From Burkholderia mayonis (GTDB taxonomy: Bacteria > Pseudomonadota > Gammaproteobacteria > Burkholderiales > Burkholderiaceae), in assembly GCF_001523745.2 (NCBI RefSeq), contig NZ_CP013386.1:3100001-3164000 (forward strand): a stretch of 64,000 nt of DNA, read 5' to 3'. Under the pieces are notes generated by a model. It saw nothing but the letters and a program-made list of their open reading frames with translations. It was not told the origin of the DNA and did no database searches. The translations under genes and the position numbers were made by a program. This document shows, in pieces, positions 43,999 through 53,997 of this stretch. Position 1 is the stretch's first letter, and every line of letters starts with the position of its first letter.

Positions 43999-45003
43999 GT
44001 GCGCATCATTCTTTTCAGCAGCCGGCAGTACGACCACGACTCGTTCGACGCCGCCAATCAATCGTTCGGCTACCGGCTGCATTTCCAGCCTTCCCATCTC
44101 GATGCGGAGACGGCGGTCCTCGCGCGCGGCTACGAGGTCGTGTGTCCGTTCGTCAACGACACGCTCGACGCGGCCGTGCTCGGGGCGCTCGCCGCGGGCG
44201 GCACGCGCGTCGTCGCGCTGCGCTCGGCGGGCTTCAACCACGTCGACCTCGCGGCGGCCGCCCGGCTCGGGCTCACCGTCGTACGCGTGCCCGCGTACTC
44301 GCCGCACGCGGTCGCCGAGCACGCGGTCGCGTTGATCCTCGCGCTCAACCGACGCCTGCCGCGCGCCGTCGCGCGCACCCGCGAAGGCGATTTCTCGCTG
44401 AACGGGCTGCTCGGCTTCGATCTCTTCGGCAAGACGGTCGGCGTGGTCGGTACGGGCCTCATCGGCAGCGTGTTCGCGCGGATCATGGCGGGCTTCGGGA
44501 TGCGCGTGCTCGCGCATTCGCTGCCGCCGCACGACGATGCGCTGATCGCGCTCGGCGTGCGCTACGTGACACTCGACGCGCTGCTCGCGGAATCGGACAT
44601 CGTGAGCCTGCACTGCCCGCTGATGCCCACCACCCATCATCTGATCGACGCCGACGCGCTTGCGCGAATGAAGCCGGGCGCGATGCTGATCAACACGAGC
44701 CGCGGCGGGCTCGTCGACACGCAGGCGCTGATCGACGCGCTGAAGACGGGCCAGCTCGGGCACCTCGGGCTCGACGTCTATGAGGAGGAAAGCGGACTCT
44801 TCTTCGAAGACCATTCCGACCGCCCGCTGCAGGACGACGTGCTCGCGCGGCTGCTGACGTTCCCGAACGTGATTGTCACGTCGCACCAGGCATTCTTCAC
44901 GCGCGAGGCCCTCGCGGAGATCGCGCATACGACGCTGTCGAACATCCGCGCGTGGCAGGACGGCACGCCGCAGAACGTCGTCGACGCTGCACGGCAGGGG
45001 TGA
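43999..45003 (+). CDS. D-2-hydroxyacid dehydrogenase (D-lactate dehydrogenase-like)
   Basis: A 334-residue NAD-dependent dehydrogenase. The Rossmann motif VGVVGTGLIGSVFARIMAGF lies near residues 147-166, and the catalytic Arg in NTSRGGLVD (near 235), Glu in DVYEEESGLFFED (near 265) and His in VTSHQAFFT (near 295) are all present. The VYEEE/LFFED region is typical of D-lactate dehydrogenases. The start is GTG at 43999, supported by GGAGG 7 nt upstream. It is 46 bp downstream of the LysR gene. Pyruvate to D-lactate is the expected reaction. Confidence 0.92.
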   Translation: MRIILFSSRQYDHDSFDAANQSFGYRLHFQPSHLDAETAVLARGYEVVCPFVNDTLDAAVLGALAAGGTRVVALRSAGFNHVDLAAAARLGLTVVRVPAYSPHAVAEHAVALILALNRRLPRAVARTREGDFSLNGLLGFDLFGKTVGVVGTGLIGSVFARIMAGFGMRVLAHSLPPHDDALIALGVRYVTLDALLAESDIVSLHCPLMPTTHHLIDADALARMKPGAMLINTSRGGLVDTQALIDALKTGQLGHLGLDVYEEESGLFFEDHSDRPLQDDVLARLLTFPNVIVTSHQAFFTREALAEIAHTTLSNIRAWQDGTPQNVVDAARQG

Positions 45004-45111
45004 CGGCGAGCGCAGCCGAGCCTCATCAAGTCGGCTGAACCCCTTATTGGCGCGTCGCGCGAGTCTGCTATCGTTGCGGCGATTCGCCTCCACCCGCCTT
45101 GCCAGTCCATC

Positions 45112-45771
45112 ATGCGTTTCGACGAACCCGCGATCGCCGCCGTCTATCGGGCGATCTTCGAGCGGCGCGACATGCGCCATTTCACGTCCGCCCCGGTCGA
45201 TCCCGCCGTGCTCGCCCGCCTGCTGCGCGCCGCGCATCACGCGCCGAGCGTCGGCTTCATGCAACCGTGGCGCTTCATCCGCGTGACCGATCCCGCGCTG
45301 CGCGAACGCATCCACGGGCTCGTCGACGCGGAGCGCCGCGCGACCGCCGATGCGCTCGGCGAGCGCCACGATGAATTCATGCGGCTGAAGGTCGAAGGCG
45401 TGCGCGAATGCGGCGAGCTCCTCGTCGTCGCGCTCGCCGACGGACGCGAGCGGCACGTCTTCGGCCGCCGCACGCTGCCGGAGATGGACCTCGCGTCGGC
45501 TGCGTGCGCGATCCAGAACATGTGGCTCGCCGCTCGCGCCGAAGGGCTCGGGATGGGCTGGGTGTCGCTCTTCGACGTCGACGCGCTCCGCCGGCTGCTC
45601 GCGATGCCCGACGGCGCGAAACCGATCGCCGTGCTGTGCCTCGGTCACGTCGATGCGTTCTATGCGAAGCCGATGCTCGAAGAGGCGCGCTGGGCCGCGC
45701 GGCTGCCGCTCGACGAATGCCTGTACGAAAACGCGTGGAACGCCGCGCCGATGCCTGCGCGCAACACCTGA
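45112..45771 (+). CDS. bluB: 5,6-dimethylbenzimidazole synthase
   Basis: A 219-residue flavin-destroying enzyme that fragments FMN to make the lower ligand of cobalamin. The BluB pattern is complete: RDMRHFTSAPVDPAVLARLL, AAHHAPSVGFMQPWRFIRV (FMN contact), VVALADGRERHVFGRRTLPE, AARAEGLGMGWVSLFD and CLGHVDAFYAKPMLEE. It stands alone; no other cob genes are in the window. 108 bp upstream and 115 bp downstream are non-coding. Confidence 0.92.
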   Translation: MRFDEPAIAAVYRAIFERRDMRHFTSAPVDPAVLARLLRAAHHAPSVGFMQPWRFIRVTDPALRERIHGLVDAERRATADALGERHDEFMRLKVEGVRECGELLVVALADGRERHVFGRRTLPEMDLASAACAIQNMWLAARAEGLGMGWVSLFDVDALRRLLAMPDGAKPIAVLCLGHVDAFYAKPMLEEARWAARLPLDECLYENAWNAAPMPARNT

Positions 45772-45886
45772 TCAGGCCCCGAACACGGGGGTTTTCCCTG
45801 AGATAAAATCGCGGCTGTCCCGAGCGCTTCCATCGGCGCGCCGCATCCCGCGGCGCCGGAGGCGGCGGCCCTCCCGCGAGTCTCCG

Positions 45887-47056
45887 ATGCCACTGCCCCT
45901 GTTCGCCCTTGCCGTTGCCGCATTTGGTATCGGTACCACCGAGTTCGTCATCATGGGCCTCCTGCCGAACGTCGCGCGCGATCTCGGCGTGTCGATTCCG
46001 GCGGCGGGCATGCTCGTGTCCGGTTATGCGCTCGGCGTCACGATCGGCGCGCCGATCCTCGCCGTCGTCACCGCGAAGATGCCGCGCAAGGCGGCGCTCC
46101 TCGCGCTCATCGGCGTGTTCATCGTCGGCAATCTCTTTTGCGCGGTCGCACCCGGCTACGCGTCGCTGATGATCGCGCGCGTCGTCACCGCGTTCTGCCA
46201 CGGCGCGTTCTTCGGGATCGGCTCGGTCGTCGCGAGCAGCCTCGTCGCGCCGAACAAGCGCGCGCAGGCGATCGCGCTGATGTTCACGGGCTTGACGCTC
46301 GCGAACGTGCTCGGCGTGCCGCTCGGCACCGCGCTCGGGCAGGCGTTCGGCTGGCGCGCGACGTTCTGGGCCGTCACCGGCATCGGCGCGCTCGCGGCGG
46401 CGGCGCTCGCCGTCTGCGTGCCGAAGCGCCTCGAGATGCCCGCGGCGGGCATCGCGCGCGAGTTCGGCGTGCTGCGCAATCCACAGGTGCTGATGGTGCT
46501 CGGCATCAGCGTGCTCGCGTCGGCGAGCCTCTTCACCGTGTTCACGTACATCACGCCGATCCTCGAAGACGTGACGCGCTTCACGCCTCACGACGTCACG
46601 CTCGTGCTGCTGCTCTTCGGCCTCGGCCTGACGGTCGGCGGCACGGTGGGCGGCAAGCTCGCCGACTGGCGGCGGATGCCGTCGCTCGTCGCGACGCTCG
46701 CCGCGATCGGCGTCGTGCTCGCCGCGTTCGCGGGCACGATGCACGCGCCGTTGCCTGCGCTCGCGACGATCTTCGTATGGGGCGTGCTCGCGTTCGCGAT
46801 CGTGCCGCCTCTGCAGATCCTGATCGTCGATCGCGCGAGCCACGCGCCGAATCTCGCGTCGACGCTCAACCAGGGCGCGTTCAATCTCGGCAACGCGCTC
46901 GGCGCCTGGTTGGGCGGCGCCGCGATCCACGCGGGCGTGCCGCTCGCGAAGCTGCCGTGGGCGGGCGCCGCGCTCGCGGCGGCGGCGCTCGCGCTGACGT
47001 TGTGGTCGGCGTCGCTCGAACGGCGCGCGATCGCGGGGCCCGCCGAATGCGCGTGA
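45887..47056 (+). CDS. MFS efflux transporter, AraJ/NepI-like (DHA1)
   Basis: A 389-residue 12-helix exporter. AAFGIGTTEFVIMGLLPNVA (residues about 10-29) and the motif C-like GIGSVVASSLVAPNKRAQAI near 110 identify the AraJ/YdhP/Bcr-like DHA1 group; GLGLTVGGTVGGKLADWRR near 250 is the second-half motif A. Members export sugars, purines or drugs. Substrate unknown. The ATG at 45887 begins the usual MPLPLFALAVAAFG. Confidence 0.9.
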   Translation: MPLPLFALAVAAFGIGTTEFVIMGLLPNVARDLGVSIPAAGMLVSGYALGVTIGAPILAVVTAKMPRKAALLALIGVFIVGNLFCAVAPGYASLMIARVVTAFCHGAFFGIGSVVASSLVAPNKRAQAIALMFTGLTLANVLGVPLGTALGQAFGWRATFWAVTGIGALAAAALAVCVPKRLEMPAAGIAREFGVLRNPQVLMVLGISVLASASLFTVFTYITPILEDVTRFTPHDVTLVLLLFGLGLTVGGTVGGKLADWRRMPSLVATLAAIGVVLAAFAGTMHAPLPALATIFVWGVLAFAIVPPLQILIVDRASHAPNLASTLNQGAFNLGNALGAWLGGAAIHAGVPLAKLPWAGAALAAAALALTLWSASLERRAIAGPAECA

Positions 47057-47218
47057 CGCCGACGGCGACGTTTCGTTCGCCGCGCGCACCGAACGCCGCC
47101 GTTCCCGCAGCACACGCTCGTCCTCGCGCATGCCCGACCGACGCGTCGGCTCCGCCGGACCGCGCAACACGCATCGCGATGGAGCGATTCCGCCCGCCGG
47201 TGTAGCATCACGGCCGTT

Positions 47219-48388
47219 ATGAAGACGATCCTCACCCGCGATTTCCTCGCGCTCATTCTCAGCGTCGCCGTGGTCGGCCTGGGCACGGGCGCCACGCTCC
47301 CCCTCACCGCACTCGCGCTCACCGAAGCGGGCCACGGCACCGACATCGTCGGCATGCTGACCGCCGCGCAGGCAGGCGGCGGCCTCGTCGTCGTGCCGTT
47401 CGTGTCGGCGATCACGAAGCGTCTCGGCGCGCGGCAGGTCATCGTCGCATCGGTGCTCGTGCTCGCCGCGGCGACCGCGCTGATGCAGTTCACGTCGAGC
47501 CTCGTCGTCTGGGGCGTGCTGCGCGTCGTCTGCGGCGCGGCGCTGATGCTGCTCTTCACGATCGGCGAGGCGTGGGTCAACCAGCTCGCCGACGATGCGA
47601 CGCGCGGACGCGTCGTCGCGATCTACGCGACGAACTTCACGCTGTTCCAGATGGCGGGCCCCGTGCTCGTCAGCCAGATCGCCGGGATGACGAACGCGCG
47701 CTTCGCGCTGAGCGGCGCGCTCTTCCTGCTCGCGCTGCCGTCGCTCGCGTCGATCCGCAAGACGCCTGTCGGCGACGAGCCGCATCACGAAGCGCACGAT
47801 CGCTGGACGCGCGTGATGCCGAAGATGCCCGCGCTCATCGTCGGCACCGCGTTCTTCGCGCTGTTCGACACGCTCGCGCTGTCGCTGTTGCCGCTCTTCG
47901 CGATGGAGCGCGGCGTCGCGAGCGATACGGCCGTGCTGCTCGCGGCGATCCTGCTGTTCGGCGACACCGCGATGCAGTTCCCGATCGGCTGGCTCGCCGA
48001 CAAGCTCGGCCGCGAACGCGTGCACATCGGCGCGGGCTGCGTCGTGCTCGCGCTGCTGCCGCTCCTGCCCGCCGTCGTCGCGACGCCGTGGCTCTGCTGG
48101 CCGCTTCTCTTCGTGCTCGGCGCGGCGGCGGGCAGCGTCTACACGCTGTCGCTCGTTGCATGCGGGCAGCGCTTTCGCGGCTCGGCGCTCGTGACGGCGA
48201 GCTCGCTCGTGTCGGCGTCTTGGAGCGCGGCGAGCTTCGGCGGGCCGCTCGTCGCGGGCGCGCTGATGAAGCAGTTGGGCGGCGATGCGCTGATCGGCGT
48301 GCTGATCGTGTCGGCGCTCGCGTTCGTCGGCGCGGCGCTGTGGGAGCGGCGCGCGTTGCCGGTGCAAGCCGCTCGGCAAGAGCGGTGA
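47219..48388 (+). CDS. MFS transporter, YcaD/drug-resistance-like
   Basis: A 389-residue 12-helix carrier, a different subfamily from the preceding gene. It lacks a strong motif A in the first loop; WLADKLGRERVHIGAGCVVL after helix 8 is the second-half motif A. VCGAALMLLFTIGEAWVNQL near residues 103-122 and AACGQRFRGS-type loop are family-like. Sequence resembles the YcaD-type group (uncertain). The last residues QAARQER are basic. Monocistronic by spacing. Confidence 0.85.
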   Translation: MKTILTRDFLALILSVAVVGLGTGATLPLTALALTEAGHGTDIVGMLTAAQAGGGLVVVPFVSAITKRLGARQVIVASVLVLAAATALMQFTSSLVVWGVLRVVCGAALMLLFTIGEAWVNQLADDATRGRVVAIYATNFTLFQMAGPVLVSQIAGMTNARFALSGALFLLALPSLASIRKTPVGDEPHHEAHDRWTRVMPKMPALIVGTAFFALFDTLALSLLPLFAMERGVASDTAVLLAAILLFGDTAMQFPIGWLADKLGRERVHIGAGCVVLALLPLLPAVVATPWLCWPLLFVLGAAAGSVYTLSLVACGQRFRGSALVTASSLVSASWSAASFGGPLVAGALMKQLGGDALIGVLIVSALAFVGAALWERRALPVQAARQER

Positions 48389-48761
48389 CGCGATGCGGTG
48401 ATCGCGTCGATCAAGATGGCCGTGGTCGTCGCGTCGAGCACGCGAATGCGTTCTGACACGCACACCGCCCGAGGCTCCCACCATCGATGCGCGACGCGAA
48501 TCCGTCACGCGAGAGCATCGAGCGAAACGGCGCGCCCGTGTCGATGCTCGCCCCCGTCCACTGGCGTCGCGCCGGGCGACACCGGGTCCAATCGCGCGGC
48601 GGTATCGCGAAACCAAGACACGATGCCAAAACAACGCGGGCGCTTGCAGCCTCGAAGCCGCAAGCGCCCGATTCGATGACCGCGCGCCGTCCTTTCGCAC
48701 CGCCCTTTTGCGACGTCGATCGCACAAGGCGTCGCGGCCCGCTGCGCGCCCTACCGCGTCA
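48389..48761. other. Convergent intergenic region
   Basis: About 373 bp between the MFS gene (plus) and fahA (minus). Frames are Arg-rich and not protein-like. The only feature found is the stem-loop at 48637-48670. Confidence 0.5.
48637..48670 (-). terminator. Stem-loop behind the aromatic operon
   Basis: CGGGCGCTTGC and its perfect complement GCAAGCGCCCG enclose a 12-nt loop about 90 bp beyond the fahA stop. On the minus strand the stem is followed by GTTGTTTTGG, a broken T-tract, so it is a likely but imperfect intrinsic terminator. Confidence 0.65.
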
Positions 48762-50066
48762 TCAGCTCAACGCCGGCAGAATCTTCCCGACGCACGTGCC
48801 GAAGCCGACGCGATACCCATCGCCCTCGCACCAGCCGGCAAGCGTCAGCTCGTCGCCGTCTTCGATGAACGCGCGCGTGCCGCCGCTCGCGAGCGCGATC
48901 GGCTCCTTGCCGTTCCACGTCAGCTCGAGCAGGCTGCCGAACGAATCCCGCGTCGGCCCGCTGATCGTGCCCGAGCCCATCAGATCGCCGACCCGCGTGT
49001 TGCACCCCGACACTGTGTGATGCGCGAGCTGCTGCGCCATCGTCCAGTACATGTGTTTGAAGTTCGTGCGCGAGATCGCCGTCGCGTCCGCCGCGCCGTC
49101 CGGCTTCAGGCGCACTTCGAGCTCGACGTCGAACGCGTGCTTGCCGCCGTGGCGCAGATACGCGAGCGGCTCCGGCTCCTGCTTCGGCTGCTCGGTGCGG
49201 AACGGCTCGAGCGCGTCGAGCGTGACGATCCACGGCGAGATCGACGTCGCGAACGTCTTCGCGTTGAACGGCCCGAGCGGCACGTATTCCCATTGCTGGA
49301 TGTCGCGCGCGCTCCAGTCGTTCAGGAGCACCATTCCGAAGATGTGCGACTCCGCGTCCTCGCACGCGATCGGCTCGCCGAGCGCATTGCCGCGGCCGAC
49401 GACGAAGCCCGTCTCCAGCTCGATGTCGAGCTTGCGGCACGCGCCGAACACCGGGCGATCGCCGTCCGGCAGCTTCAGCTGCCCATTCGGCCGGCGCACC
49501 GGCGTACCGCTCACGACGACCGACGACGCCCGGCCGTTGTAGCCGATCGGCATCTCGGACCAGTTCGGCAACAGCGCATTCTTCGGATCGCGAAACATCG
49601 AGCCGACGTTCGTCGCGTGCTCCTTCGACGAGTAGAAATCGGTGTAGCCGGGAATGTCGATGGGCAGATGCAGCGTCGCGTCGCGCTGCGCGACGAGCAC
49701 GCGCGCGCGCAGCACGGCGTCGTCGCGCAACCGCGCATCGCCGCGCTCGAAGAGCGCGCTCAACTGGATGCGCACGCTGCGCCACGCGTCGCGGCCGAGC
49801 GCGATGAAGTCGTTCAGCGACGGCCGCTCGAACACGGCCGCTCCGCCCTGCACCGTCAGCAGGCCCGCGCGTGCGAGCTCGGCGAGATCGACGATCGCAT
49901 CGCCGAGCGCGACGCCCGCGCGACGCGCCGGATGGCGCGCATCGCTGAAGATGCCGAACGGCAGGTTCTGGATCGGGAAATCGCACGCGGCGTCGTTCGC
50001 CGCGTCGAGCCAGCTCTTACGGGAAGGATCGAGGGTCGCGCGCAGCGCGCCGGGGATAGCGCTCAT
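48762..50066 (-). CDS. fahA: Fumarylacetoacetase
   Basis: A 434-residue hydrolase, last step of homogentisate and tyrosine breakdown (fumarylacetoacetate to fumarate plus acetoacetate). Metal-ligand regions are intact: [39 protein letters not shown] (two Glu), and [20 protein letters not shown]. The C-terminal [20 protein letters not shown] is also family-typical. Its ATG overlaps the hmgA stop (ATGA), so translation is coupled. It is the last gene of the operon. Confidence 0.96.
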   Translation of the reverse strand: MSAIPGALRATLDPSRKSWLDAANDAACDFPIQNLPFGIFSDARHPARRAGVALGDAIVDLAELARAGLLTVQGGAAVFERPSLNDFIALGRDAWRSVRIQLSALFERGDARLRDDAVLRARVLVAQRDATLHLPIDIPGYTDFYSSKEHATNVGSMFRDPKNALLPNWSEMPIGYNGRASSVVVSGTPVRRPNGQLKLPDGDRPVFGACRKLDIELETGFVVGRGNALGEPIACEDAESHIFGMVLLNDWSARDIQQWEYVPLGPFNAKTFATSISPWIVTLDALEPFRTEQPKQEPEPLAYLRHGGKHAFDVELEVRLKPDGAADATAISRTNFKHMYWTMAQQLAHHTVSGCNTRVGDLMGSGTISGPTRDSFGSLLELTWNGKEPIALASGGTRAFIEDGDELTLAGWCEGDGYRVGFGTCVGKILPALS

Positions 50067-51397
50067 CGTTGCTCCGGGTTGAAGTGTTTTTCGAGGCCTT
50101 GCCAGCATTCGAAGTAGTTCGCCTGCAATTGCGCCGTGTCGAGCGCGAAGCGCGTCGGACGGATCAGCGTGCGGGTCTCGAACATGAACGCCATCGTGTC
50201 GCCGACCTTGTTCGGCTTCGACGTATCGATCGAAGAAGCCTTCTCGAACGTGTCCGCATCCGGCCCGTGGCCCGACATGCAGTTGTGCAGACTCGCGCCG
50301 CCCGGCAAGAAGCCTTCCGCCTTCGCGTCGTAGACGCCGTGCACGAGGCCCATGAACTCGCTCGCGACGTTGCGATGGAACCACGGCGGGCGGAACGTAT
50401 CCTCGGCCGCGAGCCAGCGCGGCGGGAAGATCACGAAGTCGATCGCGTCGACGCCCGGCGTATCGCTTTGCGACTGCAGCACGAGGAAGATCGACGGATC
50501 CGGATGGTCGTAGCTGATCGAGCCGATCGTGTTGAAGTGACGCAGGTCGTACTTGTACGGCGCGTAGTTGCCGTGCCACGCGACGACGTCGAACGGCGAA
50601 TGATCGATGTCCGCGCGCCAAAGCCGGCCGTTCAGCTTCGCGACGAGCTCGAATGCGCCTTCGCGGTCTTCGTACGACGCGTTCGGCGTCAGGAAATCGC
50701 GCGGATTCGCAAGCCCGTTCGAACCGATCGGCCCGAGATCCGGCAGCCGCAGCAGCGCGCCGAAGTTCTCGCAGAGATAGCCGCGCGCGTGCCCGTCCGG
50801 CAACGCGACCGAGAAGCGCACGCCGCGCGGGATCACCGCGATCTCGAACGGCTCGACGTCGAGCCGGCCAAGCTCCGTCATGATGAAGAGCCGCCCTTCC
50901 TGCGGGACGATCAAGAGCTCGCCGTCCGCGCTGTAGAAGAAGCGGTCGCGCATCGAGCGGTTCGCCGCGTACAGATGAATCGCGCAGCCGCTCATCGCGG
51001 CGGCGGAGCCGTTGCCCGCCATCGTCACCCAGCCGTCGACGAAATCGGTCGGCTGCGCGGGCATCGGCAGCGGGTCCCAGCGCAACTGGTTCGGCGGCGT
51101 CGGCGGCACGTCGTCCGAATCGCCGAAGTCGGCGACGATCCGACGCTCGCCGGACACGAGCTCGAACGGCCGATGCACGGCGGCCGGCCGGATCCGGTAC
51201 AGCCACGACCGGCGGTTGTGGCCGCGCGGCGCAGTGAACGCGGTGCCGGACAGCTGCTCCGCATAGAGCCCATACGGCGCGCGCTGCGGCGAGTTGCGCG
51301 CGTGCGGCAGCGCGCCCGGCAGCGCCTCGGTCGCGAATTCGTTCGCGAAGCCGCTCTGGTAGCCCGCTTCGCCCGGTTTCGAAAAATCCAGTGTCAT
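50063..51397 (-). CDS. hmgA: Homogentisate 1,2-dioxygenase
   Basis: A 444-residue iron dioxygenase that opens homogentisate to maleylacetoacetate. Ligands are all present: [20 protein letters not shown] (His and Glu) and [16 protein letters not shown] (second His). The N-terminus ([20 protein letters not shown]) is diagnostic. The ATG at 51397 is chosen for the GGAGAG about 10 nt upstream. The ATG at 51415, directly after the stop of the preceding carrier gene, gives a 450-residue form that is commonly annotated. Overlaps fahA by ATGA. A maleylacetoacetate isomerase gene is not in the window. Confidence 0.96.
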   Translation of the reverse strand: MTLDFSKPGEAGYQSGFANEFATEALPGALPHARNSPQRAPYGLYAEQLSGTAFTAPRGHNRRSWLYRIRPAAVHRPFELVSGERRIVADFGDSDDVPPTPPNQLRWDPLPMPAQPTDFVDGWVTMAGNGSAAAMSGCAIHLYAANRSMRDRFFYSADGELLIVPQEGRLFIMTELGRLDVEPFEIAVIPRGVRFSVALPDGHARGYLCENFGALLRLPDLGPIGSNGLANPRDFLTPNASYEDREGAFELVAKLNGRLWRADIDHSPFDVVAWHGNYAPYKYDLRHFNTIGSISYDHPDPSIFLVLQSQSDTPGVDAIDFVIFPPRWLAAEDTFRPPWFHRNVASEFMGLVHGVYDAKAEGFLPGGASLHNCMSGHGPDADTFEKASSIDTSKPNKVGDTMAFMFETRTLIRPTRFALDTAQLQANYFECWQGLEKHFNPEQR

Positions 51398-51415
51398 GAT
51401 TGTCGTTCTCTCCAT

Positions 51416-52054
51416 TCAAGCGACGTTCGGCGCGGCCGCGCCGCGCCGCCGCGTCACGCTCGCGAGGCCGATCACGAAGACGGCCGAGCACAGCACCGGC
51501 ACGGCCGCCGCGTGAAACAGCGCATCGTTCGACCAGCCCAGTGCGATCAGTTGCCCGCCGACGAGCGGCCCGAGCACGGAGCCGACGCGGCCCACGCCGA
51601 GGCTCCAGCCGATGCCCGTCGAGCGCAGCGACGTCGGGTAATGACGGCCCGCGAGCGCGTTGACCGCGGGCTGTCCGCCGACGATGCAAAAGCCGCCGAC
51701 GAACACGGCTGCGAGCAGCCAGGGAAACGCATGCGCGACCGAGCCGATCAGGCCGACCGCGATCGTCGCGCATGCGAAGCACGCGAGCAGCACGCGCGCG
51801 AAGCCGTGCCGTTCGATGAACCAGCCGAGCGACAGCGTACCGATCACGCCGCCCGTCTGCAGCACCGTGCCGACGACGACGGCCGTGCCGCTCGCGTAGA
51901 CCGCGTCGCGCATCACGCTCGGCGCGACGTAGCCCATCGCCTGCGCATCGAAGCCGCCGATCACGAGACACGGCCCGCAGCGCGCGAGCGGCATCACGTG
52001 AAACGCGGGCCGGTGCATTTCGTCGAGCACGCGTGCGGCGGCGGGCGCGGTCAT
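51416..52054 (-). pseudogene. MFS aromatic-acid carrier with large internal deletion
   Basis: The frame encodes 212 residues where the AAHS family has about 430. Residues 1-50 are an N-terminal piece (VLDEMHRPAFHVMPLARC, then GGFDAQAMGYVAPSVMRDA, the first helix), which joins directly at about residue 50 to VYASGTAVVVGTVLQTGGVI and GTLSLGWFIERHGFARVLLA from the second half (helices 7-12), running to the end. Helices 2-6 are missing. The reading frame is kept, so there is no stop or frameshift, and downstream genes are still translated. Its start overlaps the DUF2783-type gene stop. A working carrier is very unlikely. Confidence 0.75.
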
Positions 52055-52281
52055 TGCGGCGCCGACGCGCCGGGCGCGCCGTCGAGCGTCACAGCGCCGC
52101 TGCGCGCGAGCGCCATCGCTTCGCGCAGCACGTCGAGATCGCCGACCTGGTTCGCGAGCAGCAGGATCAGCTTCGCGTTGACGAACTGGCTCTCGCTGTC
52201 GGGCAAGTCGCGGTGCATGTCGATCAGCGCTTCGTAGAATGCGTCCGGATCGGACAGACGCAAGCGAGCGTCGAGGTGCAT
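52051..52281 (-). CDS. Small DUF2783-type protein, possible hydroxylase coupling factor
   Basis: A 76-residue protein (MHLDARLRLSDPDAFYEALI, DMHRDLPDSESQFVNAKLIL, LLANQVGDLDVLREAMALAR), an acidic all-helical small protein that always seems to sit next to a flavin aromatic hydroxylase. It resembles DUF2783 and, in size and context, MhaB, the small coupling protein of 3-hydroxyphenylacetate 6-hydroxylase in Pseudomonas putida U. That link is from memory and context. CAGGAGA precedes the ATG. It follows the hydroxylase gene by 36 bp, and its stop overlaps the carrier start. Confidence 0.7.
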   Translation of the reverse strand: MHLDARLRLSDPDAFYEALIDMHRDLPDSESQFVNAKLILLLANQVGDLDVLREAMALARSGAVTLDGAPGASAPQ

Positions 52282-52317
52282 CGGGTGTCTCCTGGTCTCT
52301 GTCGATATGTGTTGCGG

Positions 52318-53979
52318 TCACGCGTTGCAGAGCGCGCGCGCGAGCGCCGCGCGCACCGCGCTCGCGTCCGCCGCGCGAAAGCGCGCGCAGACGTGCTGGT
52401 CCGGACGCAGCAGGTAGAACGTGCCGGGACGCGCGTCGTAGCGCTGCGCGGCAAGCCCTTCGCTGTCCTCGATCACGTCGACGCCCGTCACCGCGCGCGC
52501 TTCGCCCTTCGGCACGACGAGCACGGGCGCGACGGGCGGCGCTTGGCCGCGCGTCGCGTCGACGAGCGCGGGCGCATCGCCGATCGAGCCGAACAGGACG
52601 CCGGCGAAGCCGTCCTTCAGATGCCGCAGCAGCCAGCCGGACTCGCCGTTCGCGAGCACGGGCGCATCAAGCGCAACCGCACCCGGAACCGGCGCGCGTT
52701 CGAACGCGTCGCCCGCGCGATCGGGCGTATTGAGCGGCGAGTCGGCGAGCACCGCCGGCACCGACAGCCGGCCGCTGTTGACGAGCTTGCGCGCGAACTC
52801 GCAATCGCGCGCAAGCTTGAGCGTCGCGTCGCGGAACACGCGCGAGATCGGGCTCTTCGGCGTGATGAAATCGGTCGAGCGCGTCGAGTTGCGGATGTTC
52901 TCGTCGGCCGCGAATTCGCGCTCGCTGGCGTACGTGTCGAGCAGGCGATCGGGCGCCTGGCCGTCGAGCACGAGCTTCAGCTTCCACGCGAGGTTGTCGG
53001 TGTCCTGCACGCCGCTGTTCGCGCCGCGCGCGCCGAACGGCGACACGCCGTGCGCCGAGTCGCCCGCGAACAGCACGCGGCCGTGCCGGAAGCTGCCCAT
53101 CCGCTGGCAGCGGAACGTATAGACGCTCACCCATTCGAGCTCGAACTCGACGTTGGGCCCGAGCAGCGCGCGCACGCGCGAAACCACACGCTCCGGCGCT
53201 TTCTCGGCGACGGGATCGGCGTCCCAGCCGAGCTGGAAATCGATGCGCCACATGTCGTCCGGCTGACGGTGCAGCAGCACCGACTGATTGCGATGGAACG
53301 GCGGATCGAACCAGAACCAGCGCTCGGCCGGAAACGGCGCCTTCATCTTCACGTCGGCGATCAGGAAACGGTCCTTGAACGTGCGGCCGCGGCTGTCGAG
53401 GCCCATCATCGCGCGCAGCGGGCTCTTCGAGCCGTCGGCCGCGATCACGTAGCGCGCGCGCAGCGTGTACGGCCCTTCCGGCGTGTCGATTTCGAGCTCC
53501 GCATGGTCGGGCGTCTGCCGGATTCCCGTCACGCGGTTCTTCCAGCGCAGATCGAGATTCGGCAGCTCGAACGCGCGCTCGGCCAGATAGCCCTCGACGT
53601 AGTATTGCTGCAAGTTGACGAACGCCGGCCGCGCGTACCCGGCCTCGGGCAACAAGTCGAACGCGTAGATCAGTTCGTCTTGCAGGAACACCTTGCCGAC
53701 GTGCCAGCTCACGCCCTTCTGCGCCACCCGCTCGCCGCAGCCGAGACGATCGAAGATCTCGAGCGTGCGCTTGGCGAAGCAGATCGCGCGCGAGCCGGTC
53801 GACAGCGTGTCGTCGTCGTCGAGCACCACGACGGGCACGCCCTGCTGCGCGAGATCGATCGCCGCCGCGAGCCCGACGGGCCCCGCGCCGACGACGACCG
53901 CCGGGTGCGGCTCGCCCGCGTCGGCGCCGGCGGCGCGCGGACGATAATCGAACTTGAGCGTCTGATAATCGATAGTCAT
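52318..53979 (-). CDS. Flavin-dependent aromatic hydroxylase (MhpA/MhaA-like)
   Basis: A 553-residue FAD monooxygenase. The dinucleotide motif VVVGAGPVGLAAAIDLAQQG is near residues 28-47, the DG motif VIAADGSKSPLRAMMGL near 175-191, and the GD motif VLFAGDSAHGVSPFGARGAN near 303-322; the Cys-poor C-terminal domain is thioredoxin-like. In this context (small coupling-type protein, hmgA, fahA behind it) a 3-hydroxyphenylacetate 6-hydroxylase that makes homogentisate is the best guess; 3-hydroxybenzoate- or 3-HPP-type substrates remain possible. Confidence 0.85.
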   Translation of the reverse strand: MTIDYQTLKFDYRPRAAGADAGEPHPAVVVGAGPVGLAAAIDLAQQGVPVVVLDDDDTLSTGSRAICFAKRTLEIFDRLGCGERVAQKGVSWHVGKVFLQDELIYAFDLLPEAGYARPAFVNLQQYYVEGYLAERAFELPNLDLRWKNRVTGIRQTPDHAELEIDTPEGPYTLRARYVIAADGSKSPLRAMMGLDSRGRTFKDRFLIADVKMKAPFPAERWFWFDPPFHRNQSVLLHRQPDDMWRIDFQLGWDADPVAEKAPERVVSRVRALLGPNVEFELEWVSVYTFRCQRMGSFRHGRVLFAGDSAHGVSPFGARGANSGVQDTDNLAWKLKLVLDGQAPDRLLDTYASEREFAADENIRNSTRSTDFITPKSPISRVFRDATLKLARDCEFARKLVNSGRLSVPAVLADSPLNTPDRAGDAFERAPVPGAVALDAPVLANGESGWLLRHLKDGFAGVLFGSIGDAPALVDATRGQAPPVAPVLVVPKGEARAVTGVDVIEDSEGLAAQRYDARPGTFYLLRPDQHVCARFRAADASAVRAALARALCNA

Positions 53980-53997
53980 GATCGCCGCCCGCCGTGC

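Noticed and set aside
45377..48727. A very long open frame on the minus strand, antisense to the bluB-MFS-MFS region
   Set aside because: The translation is an Arg/His/Ala/Asp-rich shadow of the true plus-strand genes, which contain recognisable families. Long antisense frames are common in such GC-rich DNA.
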